Under the pieces are notes generated by a model. That model did not search any database, was not told the DNA's origin, and saw only the letters and a list, made by a program, of their open reading frames with translations. A DNA stretch of 6,826 bases from JALHRI01 sp044351685. Its GTDB lineage: Bacteria > Pseudomonadota > Alphaproteobacteria > Rickettsiales > UBA3002. Below are positions 1 to 5,651 of the stretch, piece by piece. Each line of letters starts with the position of its first letter. Within the stretch, counting starts at the first letter, position 1. Where the stretch lies: assembly GCA_044351685.1 (NCBI GenBank), contig JBILFK010000083.1, positions 1-6,826 of the forward strand, written 5' to 3'. The translations under genes were made by a program, and so were the position numbers.

Positions 1-416
1 TCATTGATGTACTTTCGGCCATGAATACCGGCCATGATGGCTCGATGGCTACCATTCACGCCAACTCGCCGCGTGATTGCCTTTCGCGCCTTGAAAATCT
101 GGTGGCCATGTCCTCGGTGAATATTCAGGCCGAATCGCTGCGTTATCAAATCGCCAGCGCCGTGCATCTGATTGTACAAATCCAGCGCATGAGCGATGGC
201 AAGCGCCGCATTACGCAGGTGGAAGAGCTTGCCGGGTTTGAATCGGGGCGTATCCTCAGCCAGACACTGTTTCAATACCGCGTGAAGGGCATGAACCGCG
301 ATGGTTCACTCGACGGCGAATTTATTGCCAACCCGTTCCGCCCGAAATTTTTACCACAGGCAGAATATTTTGGCCTCGCTGAGGAAATTTTGTCGTGTTT
401 ACCCTCGCCTGCGTAA
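1..416 (+). CDS. cpaF: CpaF/TadA secretion ATPase, C-terminal part (5' end outside window)
   Basis: This is the C-terminal ~138 residues of the hexameric ATPase that powers Tad (type IVc) pilus assembly from the cytoplasmic face of the inner membrane. The reading frame is open from the window edge, with the first full codon at position 3, so the gene begins upstream. The visible part opens with the family's highly conserved block MNTGHDGSMATIHANSPRD followed by SRLENLV; in CpaF proteins this lies downstream of the Walker A and B motifs, which are off the window. The late segment IANPFRPKFLPQ corresponds to the usual C-terminal FRPKFL-type ending. The ATG at 21 is an internal methionine and not the start. 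The stop at 414-416 lies 23 bases before tadB, and that order (ATPase, then two T2SSF platform proteins) is the standard Tad layout. The frame shows no damage. Family assignment is secure; the name cpaF versus tadA is a matter of convention. Confidence 0.95.
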   Translation, partial: IDVLSAMNTGHDGSMATIHANSPRDCLSRLENLVAMSSVNIQAESLRYQIASAVHLIVQIQRMSDGKRRITQVEELAGFESGRILSQTLFQYRVKGMNRDGSLDGEFIANPFRPKFLPQAEYFGLAEEILSCLPSPA

Positions 417-439
417 GCCAGCTGCGCTAAACTTCCCGC

Positions 440-1405
440 ATGGATTTACTTCTTGCACTCGCCATCGCCATTGGCGGCTATATGGTTCTGATTATCCTGT
501 TTCCCGGTTTGGTTCCCTCGGGCGGGGGCGACCATACCAAGCAGGCGCTTGAGCGCATTTATCAGGAAACCCACGGCGATGGCACTTCGGAAGAGGCCTC
601 GGTGCTCAAAGAACAATTGGGCGAAGAATCGTCGTTTGTGCGAACGCTGTTTTCGCTGCCCTTGATGCAGCCGCTTTACGAAGCCGCATTGCAGGCAGGC
701 TATCAGCAAAATCTTGATGGGTTTTTAAAACTCATTCTGTTCAGCGTAATAGGCAGTTTTGCGGTGTGCGTGATGTTGGGCATGGGTATTATGTCAGTGT
801 TTATGGCGCTAATTCTGGGGTATCTCATCCCGTATCGGCACTGCAATAAGCGCCTGCGCAAACGCAACAACCAGTTTATCGAGCAATTTCCCGATGCGCT
901 CGATATGATCGTGCGCTCGGTGCGTTCGGGCTTTCCGCTCACCACCGCGTTGCAAATGCTTGCAGAAAATACCGAAGACCCCATTCGCGCTGAATTTCGC
1001 CAGGTCGTCGATGAGCTCACCGCCGGGCGCAGCGTAAGCCAGGTGTTGTCGCGCCTTGCCAGCCGCATTAACGAACAAGATGTGAAGTTTTTTGCGGTCG
1101 TGCTTTCGGTGCAGCAGGAAACCGGCGGTAATCTTGGCGAGATTATCACCAACCTTTCGAGCATTCTGCGTAAGCGCAAGCAGCTGCGCAATAAAATCAT
1201 GGCGCTCACCTCGGAAGGGCGCGCCACCGCTTATGTGCTGGGCGGGCTGCCTATTTTCGTGTTTGCCATTATTTATGTGATGCAACCCTCGTATCTGGCA
1301 CCATTCTTCAACGACCCGATTGGCTTTGCCATGCTGGGCACCGTAGGCGCGCTGATTGGAATTTGCGCGTTTGTGGTGAAACAAATGGTGAATATGGATA
1401 TTTAA
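440..1405 (+). CDS. tadB: TadB, Tad pilus inner-membrane platform protein
   Basis: A 321-residue polytopic membrane protein of the type II secretion F (T2SSF/GspF-like) family. It should form, with TadC, the inner-membrane platform on which the CpaF ATPase acts. An N-terminal hydrophobic segment spans about residues 3-25, followed by a soluble charged stretch (26-95). A long hydrophobic region (about 98-132) holds one or two membrane passes. The T2SSF domain runs from about residue 150 and includes the typical FPDALDMIVRSVRSGFPL segment and the QQETGGNLGEII motif (225-236). Two more hydrophobic segments lie at about 264-282 and 294-313. ATG 440 gives a normal family length and places the hydrophobic N-terminus correctly. 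No clear Shine-Dalgarno sequence is visible upstream, so translation may be coupled to cpaF, whose stop is 23 bases away. Its own stop overlaps the tadC start. The assignment between TadB and TadC rests on order and on similarity of the domain pattern. Confidence 0.94.
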   Translation: MDLLLALAIAIGGYMVLIILFPGLVPSGGGDHTKQALERIYQETHGDGTSEEASVLKEQLGEESSFVRTLFSLPLMQPLYEAALQAGYQQNLDGFLKLILFSVIGSFAVCVMLGMGIMSVFMALILGYLIPYRHCNKRLRKRNNQFIEQFPDALDMIVRSVRSGFPLTTALQMLAENTEDPIRAEFRQVVDELTAGRSVSQVLSRLASRINEQDVKFFAVVLSVQQETGGNLGEIITNLSSILRKRKQLRNKIMALTSEGRATAYVLGGLPIFVFAIIYVMQPSYLAPFFNDPIGFAMLGTVGALIGICAFVVKQMVNMDI

Positions 1406-2340
1406 TGCAGCAGTATGTTTCCGCAGCGATAGTATTTATTTTAGTGCTGGTAGCATATGTGGCCTTTGATCGGTTTATTGCCGCGAAAAAAAGCCGCCAA
1501 GCTCTGCGTGCCCGTATTGGTGCTGACGGCATTGTACGGCAGGAAGATGAGCCCCTGTTTTCCTACGATCACGACCCCAGCTCGCGCGCGCAAACCTTAG
1601 CCACTATCATGGAAAAAATGGGTATTCATGTGCAAGAAGCCTTGCGCCCGCTCGAGAAAAAATTTGCCCAAGCCGGTATTGTTTCGCCCGATACACCGAT
1701 TTATTTTCTGTTCATGCAGCGCGTGGGCGTGATGGGCTTTATTGCGCTGGGTGGCATTTTTTTACTGAGTGCTTCAGGGTTTTTTGACTATGTGCTTGCC
1801 ATGATTCTGATTGGGCTTGGGGTGTATGGCCCCAAACTCTATCTGCAAAACGCCATTCAAAAACGCAAGCAGGTGCTTACCCGCGCCTTCCCCGACACGC
1901 TCGATTTATTGCTGATTTGCACCGAATCGGGCCTCGCGCTTGATGCCTCGATGAACAAGGTGTGCGCCGAGCTTGGCCGCGCCTACCCGGAAATGACCGC
2001 CGAACTGAACCGCACACGGCTTGAGCTTGCGCTGCTGAATGACCGCGTGCGGGCGCTTACCAACCTTGCCGAGCGCACCGATCTGGTGGCGTTTCGTGCC
2101 CTCACCGCATCACTCATTCAATCGGAGCGCTTTGGCACTAGCTTAACCGATACATTGCGTGTGCTTTCCGAAGATTTCCGCCTCACGCGCCTTTCGCACG
2201 CCGAAAACAAGGCGGCAAAAATCCCTGTATACATGACCGTGCCGCTGATTTTTCTGCTCATGCCTGCCTTTTTGCTTATTGTGCTTGGCCCGGCAATTAT
2301 TGGCTTTATGCGCTCGGGCAACCCGATGTTGGGCGGCTAG
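1405..2340 (+). CDS. tadC: TadC, Tad pilus inner-membrane platform protein
   Basis: A 311-residue T2SSF-family membrane protein, the second platform component of the Tad pilus machine. An N-terminal hydrophobic segment (about 5-21) is followed by a basic stretch and a soluble region. A hydrophobic pair lies at about 98-122 and 126-146. The T2SSF domain starts near residue 162 with the AFPDTLDLLLICTESGLALD block that is typical of TadC, and includes ERFGTSLTDTLRVLSED (241-257). A final strong hydrophobic segment lies at about 278-301. The frame stays open upstream to an ATG at 1363, but ATG 1405 is preferred: it sits in the TAATG junction with tadB, gives a hydrophobic N-terminus at once, and avoids a 43-base overlap. 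The 1-base overlap (A of the ATG is the last base of the tadB stop) suggests translational coupling. No tadD-like gene follows; the next gene is uvrB. Confidence 0.93.
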   Translation: MQQYVSAAIVFILVLVAYVAFDRFIAAKKSRQALRARIGADGIVRQEDEPLFSYDHDPSSRAQTLATIMEKMGIHVQEALRPLEKKFAQAGIVSPDTPIYFLFMQRVGVMGFIALGGIFLLSASGFFDYVLAMILIGLGVYGPKLYLQNAIQKRKQVLTRAFPDTLDLLLICTESGLALDASMNKVCAELGRAYPEMTAELNRTRLELALLNDRVRALTNLAERTDLVAFRALTASLIQSERFGTSLTDTLRVLSEDFRLTRLSHAENKAAKIPVYMTVPLIFLLMPAFLLIVLGPAIIGFMRSGNPMLGG

Positions 2341-2493
2341 AAATGTTACGTTGCGCCCAGCATTTTCTCCTGAAAATGCTATGGCGCGCAGCTTCGCTGG
2401 CTCATGGCTGACTCCGGCTACTGCCGTCGCATTACAAAACAGACAGAATTCAAGGGATTGCCAACTGGGTGCGAAAGCCTATATCACTGGCGC
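2341..2493. other. Intergenic spacer between tadC and uvrB
   Basis: This 153-base spacer holds the hairpin described above in its first third. After it comes a GC-rich stretch (about 2383-2430) containing a short CAGC-TTC-GCTG stem, then less structured sequence up to uvrB. No confident -35/-10 pair is visible. The uvrB reading frame is open from 2374 onward, with an in-frame ATG at 2404 and TTG at 2458, but the encoded residues do not look like a UvrB N-terminus. Confidence 0.5.
2353..2387 (+). repeat. Strong hairpin in the tadC-uvrB spacer
   Basis: A perfect 9-bp inverted repeat, AGCATTTTC (2359-2367) and GAAAATGCT (2372-2380), encloses a 4-base loop TCCT. It is extended outward, across a small internal loop (C on one side, AT on the other), by GCGCC (2353-2357) pairing with GGCGC (2383-2387), giving 14 pairs in all. 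It begins 12 bases after the tadC stop. No T-run follows on the + strand, so it is not a standard intrinsic terminator. It could stabilise the 3' end of the tad mRNA, stop Rho-dependent transcripts, or be a dispersed palindromic repeat. The pairing is seen directly; the role is unknown. Confidence 0.7.
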
Positions 2494-4497
2494 ATGCCCG
2501 CACTTGAACTTATTTCCAGCTATCAGCCGCAAGGCGACCAACCTGCTGCCATCGAAGCGCTGCTGAAGGGGCTGGAGGCACACAAACGCGATCAGGTGCT
2601 ACTCGGCGTTACCGGTTCGGGCAAAACCTATACTATGGCGCAAATTATTGCGCGCACGCAGCGCCCGGTGATTATTATGGCGCATAATAAAACGCTCGCC
2701 GCGCAGCTTTACAGCGAAATGAAGCATTTTTTCCCGAACAATGCGGTGGAGTATTTTGTTTCCTATTACGATTATTATCAGCCCGAAGCCTATGTGGCCA
2801 AAAGCGATACGTTTATTGAAAAAGAAGCGCAGATTAACGAAGAGATCGATCGTATGCGCCACAGCGCCACCCGCGCCCTGCTCGAGCGGCGCGACTGTGT
2901 GCTGGTGGCATCGGTATCGTGCATTTACGGTATCGGTTCGGTAGATACCTATAAAAGCATGACCATGCCACTGAAGGCAGGCCAAGATATTTCGCAGCAA
3001 GCGCTGCTCAAACGCTTTATTGAATTGCACTACACGCGCAACGATATGGGGTTTGTGCGCGGCACCTTCCGCGTGCGCGGCGATAATGTCGATATTTACC
3101 CTGCCCACCTTGAAAGCGAAGCCTGGCGCTTATGTTTTTTTGGCGACGAGCTGGAACAGATTTACGCGTTTGACCCACTGACCGGCGAAAAAGGTGAAAC
3201 ATTCGGTGAAGTGACGCTTTATGCCAACAGCCACTATGTCACGCCGCGCCCCACCATTGATGCCGCAATTAAACAAATTAAAGCCGAACTGAAAACCCGC
3301 CTCGACTGGTTCAACAAACACGGTAAATTGCTCGAAGCGCAACGCCTAGAGCAGCGCACGGTGTTTGATATCGAAATGCTGGTGGAAACGGGCATGTGCC
3401 GCGGCATCGAAAATTATTCGCGTTATCTCGCCGGCACCGCCGAGGGCGAACCGCCACCCACCTTGTTTCAATATATTCCACAGGATGCGATTTTATTTGT
3501 CGATGAATCGCACGTGACCCTGCCGCAAGTGCGCGGCATGTATAACGGCGACCAGGCGCGCAAACGCGTGCTTTCCGAACACGGGTTCCGCTTGCCTTCG
3601 TGCCTTGATAACCGGCCATTGAAGTTCGAAGAATGGGATGCACGCAGGCCGCAAACCATTCACGTATCCGCCACCCCGAGCGAGCTGGAGATTGGTATGT
3701 CGGGCGGTATTTCGGCTGAACAAGTGATTCGCCCCACCGGCATTATCGACCCGCCTTGCATTGTGCGCCCGGTAGCGCAACAAGTGGATGATTTGCTGGC
3801 CGAAGCGCGCGCCACGGTTTCCAAAGGCATGCGCGTGCTGGTGACCACACTAACCAAAAAAATGGCCGAAGAACTTTGCGATTATATGGACGAAACGGGC
3901 ATTAAGGTGCGTTATTTGCATTCGGACATTGATACACTTGAGCGTGTGCAGATTATTCGCGATTTGCGCCTCGGCACCTACGATGTGCTGATTGGCGTGA
4001 ATTTGCTGCGCGAAGGCTTAGATATTCCCGAATGCGGGCTGATGGCCATTCTGGATGCCGATAAAGAAGGGTTTTTGCGCAGCAAAACGTCGCTGGTGCA
4101 AACGATTGGCCGGGCGGCGCGCAACATTGATAGCCGGGTGATTCTTTACGCCGATAAAATGACCGATTCGCTGCAATATGCGCTCGATGAAACCGCACGC
4201 CGGCGCAGCATTCAGCAGGCGCATAATATCGCCCATAACATCACCCCACGCAATGTGAGTGCGGGAATTGGCGAGGCCATGCAAAAACCTGAAGAAGCCG
4301 CCGATGGCGATTTCATGGTGCCGCTGCACGCCACCACCGCCTTTGAAAGCATGAGCACCGACGCGATGGAAAAGCGTATTGGTAAGCTGAAAAAGGAAAT
4401 GCTGAAACTAGCGAATGATCTGGAATTTGAAAAAGCCGCCAAGCTGCGCGACGAAGTGAAGCAGCTTGAAAAATTGCTGATGGATCTGCCGAATTAA
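2494..4497 (+). CDS. uvrB: UvrB, excinuclease ABC subunit B
   Basis: UvrB is the central subunit of cytoplasmic nucleotide excision repair. UvrA loads it on damaged DNA, it verifies the lesion by strand opening, and it then recruits UvrC for incision. From ATG 2494 the protein has 667 residues, close to E. coli UvrB (673). In order it shows: Walker A GVTGSGKT (38-45); the damage-probing beta-hairpin YYDYYQPEAY (91-100) with its tyrosines; the Walker B/DExH-type box DESH (337-340); RPLKFEEW and the SATPSELE motif after it; the TTLTKKMAE, HSDIDT and LREGLD helicase motifs; motif VI QTIGRAARN (536-544); and the C-terminal UVR domain (about 625-665) that contacts UvrC. Everything needed for activity appears intact. 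ATG 2494 was chosen because the conserved N-terminus (ELISSYQPQGDQPAAI) starts just after it; a longer start at 2404 would add 30 non-family residues. No strong Shine-Dalgarno sequence precedes either start. No LexA-type box was recognised. Its stop overlaps that of the convergent gene. Confidence 0.98.
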   Translation: MPALELISSYQPQGDQPAAIEALLKGLEAHKRDQVLLGVTGSGKTYTMAQIIARTQRPVIIMAHNKTLAAQLYSEMKHFFPNNAVEYFVSYYDYYQPEAYVAKSDTFIEKEAQINEEIDRMRHSATRALLERRDCVLVASVSCIYGIGSVDTYKSMTMPLKAGQDISQQALLKRFIELHYTRNDMGFVRGTFRVRGDNVDIYPAHLESEAWRLCFFGDELEQIYAFDPLTGEKGETFGEVTLYANSHYVTPRPTIDAAIKQIKAELKTRLDWFNKHGKLLEAQRLEQRTVFDIEMLVETGMCRGIENYSRYLAGTAEGEPPPTLFQYIPQDAILFVDESHVTLPQVRGMYNGDQARKRVLSEHGFRLPSCLDNRPLKFEEWDARRPQTIHVSATPSELEIGMSGGISAEQVIRPTGIIDPPCIVRPVAQQVDDLLAEARATVSKGMRVLVTTLTKKMAEELCDYMDETGIKVRYLHSDIDTLERVQIIRDLRLGTYDVLIGVNLLREGLDIPECGLMAILDADKEGFLRSKTSLVQTIGRAARNIDSRVILYADKMTDSLQYALDETARRRSIQQAHNIAHNITPRNVSAGIGEAMQKPEEAADGDFMVPLHATTAFESMSTDAMEKRIGKLKKEMLKLANDLEFEKAAKLRDEVKQLEKLLMDLPN

Positions 4498-5234
4498 AAA
4501 TCTGGAGGCAGCAGTGCCGTGCCCGCAATGCGCTGGAATCGGTCTAAGCCGTGCCCTAAGTCTCTTTCATTTACGGATTCACCCACGGAAAAGAGTGCTC
4601 TTGCTTCAGCATTGCTTAAGCCGCCACCAATTCTAATACCTGCATGCGGCAATTCATCAGGCAATGCTGCCTCAATACTGCTTATGGCCACGCGTGTTCC
4701 ATCCGTATAGACGCCATCCGCTTGCAATGGCTCGCCTGAATATTCGGTGGCGCCAATATTACGCAGCAATCTTTCAAATCGGATTTTATCTGCATTATTT
4801 AATGTTTCTGGCGTTACGGATGCGCTGCGCGAAAAAACATCCTGAAAATAAGAAAAATCATCCGATATTTCCTGCCTTAGAAGTCTGTCTGCCCTGTTAA
4901 TTTCAGTCTGGTCGGGGATGGGCCTGGGTGGGCTCTCGTCAGTGTATCCGATAATTTTGGCGTTAAACACGGCTGCTTTTGCCGCGTCAACGGCGGACAA
5001 GGCGGCCGGTGTTACTTCAGGACTGGGCGGATTAACAGGTTCCGGTTGTGGGAAATTTTTATCTACACGTACATCCGCTTCAGGATGTTGCTGTAATATA
5101 ATCCTTCGGTCTGCCTCGGAGGCAACCGTAATCCACGTATACGGATCATCTCCTTCCTGATTAATTATGTAATCAATATTCGACCCATCAGGGCGACGAA
5201 ATACTGGTCCACCATCATCTTGCTCTTCGGTCAT
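4494..5234 (-). CDS. Uncharacterised acidic 246-residue protein
   Basis: I do not recognise this protein. It has no Cys, a single Met (the start) and one Trp. By hand count it holds 42 Asp/Glu against 23 Lys/Arg, so it is clearly acidic. No signal peptide, membrane segment, lipobox or nucleotide-binding loop is visible, so it is predicted cytosolic, or exported by a route with no N-terminal signal. A proline-rich linker (about 62-76) separates an N-terminal part with GDDPYTWITVASEADRRI (28-45) from a helical-looking C-terminal part (about 108-246) containing GIRIGGGLSNAEARALF (199-215). The gene is supported by an uninterrupted frame of 247 codons and by AAAGGA with 8 bases between its AGGA core and the ATG, the best ribosome binding site in the window apart from phaZ. 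It is tail-to-tail with uvrB, overlapping by 4 bases, and divergent from phaZ. Two sampled 60-base lines are 40% and 48% GC, against 58% for one uvrB line, which hints at a different history. Function unknown. Confidence 0.8.
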   Translation of the reverse strand: MTEEQDDGGPVFRRPDGSNIDYIINQEGDDPYTWITVASEADRRIILQQHPEADVRVDKNFPQPEPVNPPSPEVTPAALSAVDAAKAAVFNAKIIGYTDESPPRPIPDQTEINRADRLLRQEISDDFSYFQDVFSRSASVTPETLNNADKIRFERLLRNIGATEYSGEPLQADGVYTDGTRVAISSIEAALPDELPHAGIRIGGGLSNAEARALFSVGESVNERDLGHGLDRFQRIAGTALLPPDF

Positions 5235-5242
5235 TGCGCTTT

Positions 5243-5248
5243 TCCTTT
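5243..5248 (-). promoter_or_regulatory. Ribosome binding site of the orphan - strand gene
   Basis: On the - strand the sequence AAAGGA precedes the ATG (complement of 5232-5234), with 8 bases between the AGGA core and the start codon. It fixes the start of the 246-residue protein. It also stands out because tadB, tadC and uvrB have no comparable site. Confidence 0.75.
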
Positions 5249-5249
5249 A

Positions 5250-5267
5250 ATTGTTTTCAAAAACAAT
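5250..5267. promoter_or_regulatory. 8-bp inverted repeat just upstream of the orphan gene
   Basis: ATTGTTTT (5250-5257) and AAAACAAT (5260-5267) form perfect 8-bp arms separated by CA. The dyad ends 15 bases before the start codon of the - strand gene and directly abuts its ribosome binding site. It could be an operator near the transcription start, or a weak hairpin in the leader that affects translation. The symmetry is direct observation; the role is inference. Confidence 0.5.
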
Positions 5268-5271
5268 GCTT

Positions 5272-5301
5272 AGAATATCAGCAATACGCATGATTGATTA
5301 A
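5272..5301 (-). promoter_or_regulatory. Candidate promoter of the orphan - strand gene
   Basis: Reading the - strand, TGATATTCT gives an extended -10 element (TG, one base, then TATTCT, 4 of 6 matches to TATAAT; complement of 5272-5277). A weak TTAATC (complement of 5296-5301) lies 18 bases upstream as a possible -35. Transcription would then start near 5265, inside the inverted repeat at 5250-5267, an arrangement typical of a repressor operator. The match is weak. Confidence 0.25.
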
Positions 5302-5454
5302 ATTTTAGTTAACCGCGTTATCGCGTTGGCTGAAAATTATGCGCCAATCCATTCCTGAACGCGCCCACTTCTCCTTCTATAAAAAAAGGCTAGGTTCGTA
5401 GCACGCGCATATGAAAGAATTATGGCGGCGCGAGTTTAATCTCGCCTGCCCGAT

Positions 5455-5466
5455 TGTTGCGCAACA
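5455..5466. repeat. 12-bp perfect palindrome
   Basis: TGTTGCGCAACA is a perfect self-complementary 12-mer in the middle of the divergent intergenic region, about 185 bases before phaZ. Such a site fits a homodimeric DNA-binding protein. No known regulator consensus was matched with confidence. Confidence 0.4.
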
Positions 5467-5482
5467 CGCAGTGCAGCAATTT

Positions 5483-5495
5483 TGTGCTTTGCACA
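5483..5495. promoter_or_regulatory. TGC-type dyad, possible PhaR-like site (distal)
   Basis: TGTGC and GCACA flank TTT, giving the core TGC-TTT-GCA. The surrounding bases (5467-5495) are rich in TGC/GCA triplets. PhaR-type repressors of PHB metabolism in alphaproteobacteria are known to bind TGC-rich dyads upstream of phasin and pha genes. A link is plausible because phaZ lies downstream, but the site is about 155 bases away and the match is by eye. Confidence 0.3.
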
Positions 5496-5515
5496 CACAA
5501 TATATCGTGGTACCT

Positions 5516-5538
5516 CTAGCGATGCCTACTATCGCTAG
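5516..5538. repeat. 8-bp inverted repeat with 7-base spacer, followed by AT-rich tract
   Basis: CTAGCGAT (5516-5523) and ATCGCTAG (5531-5538) are perfectly complementary arms around GCCTACT. The following bases, TTAAAATAACTTTT, are AT-rich but not a true T-run, so an intrinsic terminator on the + strand is possible but not convincing. An operator or a leader-RNA hairpin are the alternatives. It lies 113 bases before the phaZ start. Confidence 0.5.
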
Positions 5539-5576
5539 TTAAAATAACTTTTAGAAAATTAACGATATTTTGAGGA

Positions 5577-5607
5577 TTGGCGACGTATTCTTAAACCTAC
5601 GCTACAT
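5577..5607 (+). promoter_or_regulatory. Candidate phaZ promoter
   Basis: TTGGCG (5577-5582, 4 of 6 matches to TTGACA) and CTACAT (5602-5607) resemble a housekeeping alphaproteobacterial promoter, whose -10 is close to CTATAT. The 19-base spacing is longer than optimal. The implied start near 5614 would leave a leader of about 38 bases and falls at the edge of the CCTGCA/TGCAGG dyad, as expected for a repressed promoter. Confidence 0.3.
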
Positions 5608-5613
5608 ATCCGC

Positions 5614-5631
5614 CCTGCATATTTGTGCAGG
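5614..5631. promoter_or_regulatory. CCTGCA-N6-TGCAGG dyad in the phaZ leader, candidate operator
   Basis: CCTGCA (5614-5619) and TGCAGG (5626-5631) are perfect 6-bp arms around TATTTG. The dyad lies 20 bases before the phaZ start codon and just upstream of its ribosome binding site. The CTGC/GCAG half-sites resemble the TGC-rich dyads bound by PhaR-type PHB-sensing repressors, though the spacer here is longer than I recall for those sites. It could instead be a leader hairpin controlling translation. Confidence 0.45.
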
Positions 5632-5638
5632 TAACGCT

Positions 5639-5643
5639 AGGAG
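5639..5643 (+). promoter_or_regulatory. Ribosome binding site of phaZ
   Basis: AGGAG lies 8 bases before ATG 5652. It favours that start over the in-frame ATG at 5661, which would sit 17 bases away. Confidence 0.8.
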
Positions 5644-5651
5644 ACTTTACC

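Larger units (their letters stand above)
5235..5651. other. Divergent AT-rich intergenic control region between the orphan gene and phaZ
   Basis: This 417-base gap lies between the start codons of two divergent genes. It is AT-rich in its phaZ-proximal part (one sampled line, 5521-5580, is 30% GC) and unusually rich in dyads, several of which have their own entries. Lesser ones are TTGGC (5326-5330) with GCCAA (5343-5347) across 12 bases, and GCGAG (5430-5434) with CTCGC (5441-5445) around a 6-base loop. A 43-codon frame runs from ATG 5411 to TAA 5540-5542, with no ribosome binding site and no recognisable product; it is not called as a gene. No tRNA or known riboswitch fold was recognised. 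Confidence 0.6.

Noticed and set aside
703..1384. Long antisense frames opposite tadB (174 and 191 codons)
   Set aside because: They lie wholly within a clearly conserved TadB coding region, have Arg/His-rich composition typical of shadow frames, and match no family.
2359..2380. Intrinsic terminator for the tad operon
   Set aside because: The stem is strong but no T-run follows on the + strand, so it is recorded as a hairpin of unknown role.
2404..2493. Upstream ATG giving UvrB a 30-residue N-terminal extension
   Set aside because: The extra residues do not resemble UvrB, no ribosome binding site precedes ATG 2404, and the conserved N-terminus begins just after 2494.
2279..2566. + strand 95-codon frame spanning the tadC end and uvrB start
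   Set aside because: It overlaps two well-supported genes in another frame, and its product has no recognisable feature.
2599..4442. Several antisense frames opposite uvrB
   Set aside because: All sit within the conserved UvrB sequence, whose motifs are intact throughout; they look like products of biased codon use.
4486..4511. CTGCC/GGCAG stem at the uvrB/orphan junction as a bidirectional terminator
   Set aside because: It has only five pairs around a 16-base loop and no T-run directly after the stem.
4519..5160. + strand frames of 63-80 codons opposite the orphan gene
   Set aside because: They are short, overlap one another in part, and lack ribosome binding sites, while the - strand frame is continuous over 247 codons and has a good one.
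5382..5402. Minus-strand terminator formed by GCTA/TAGC before a T-run
   Set aside because: The T-run is real, but a 4-bp stem is too weak, and no - strand gene lies upstream of it in the window.
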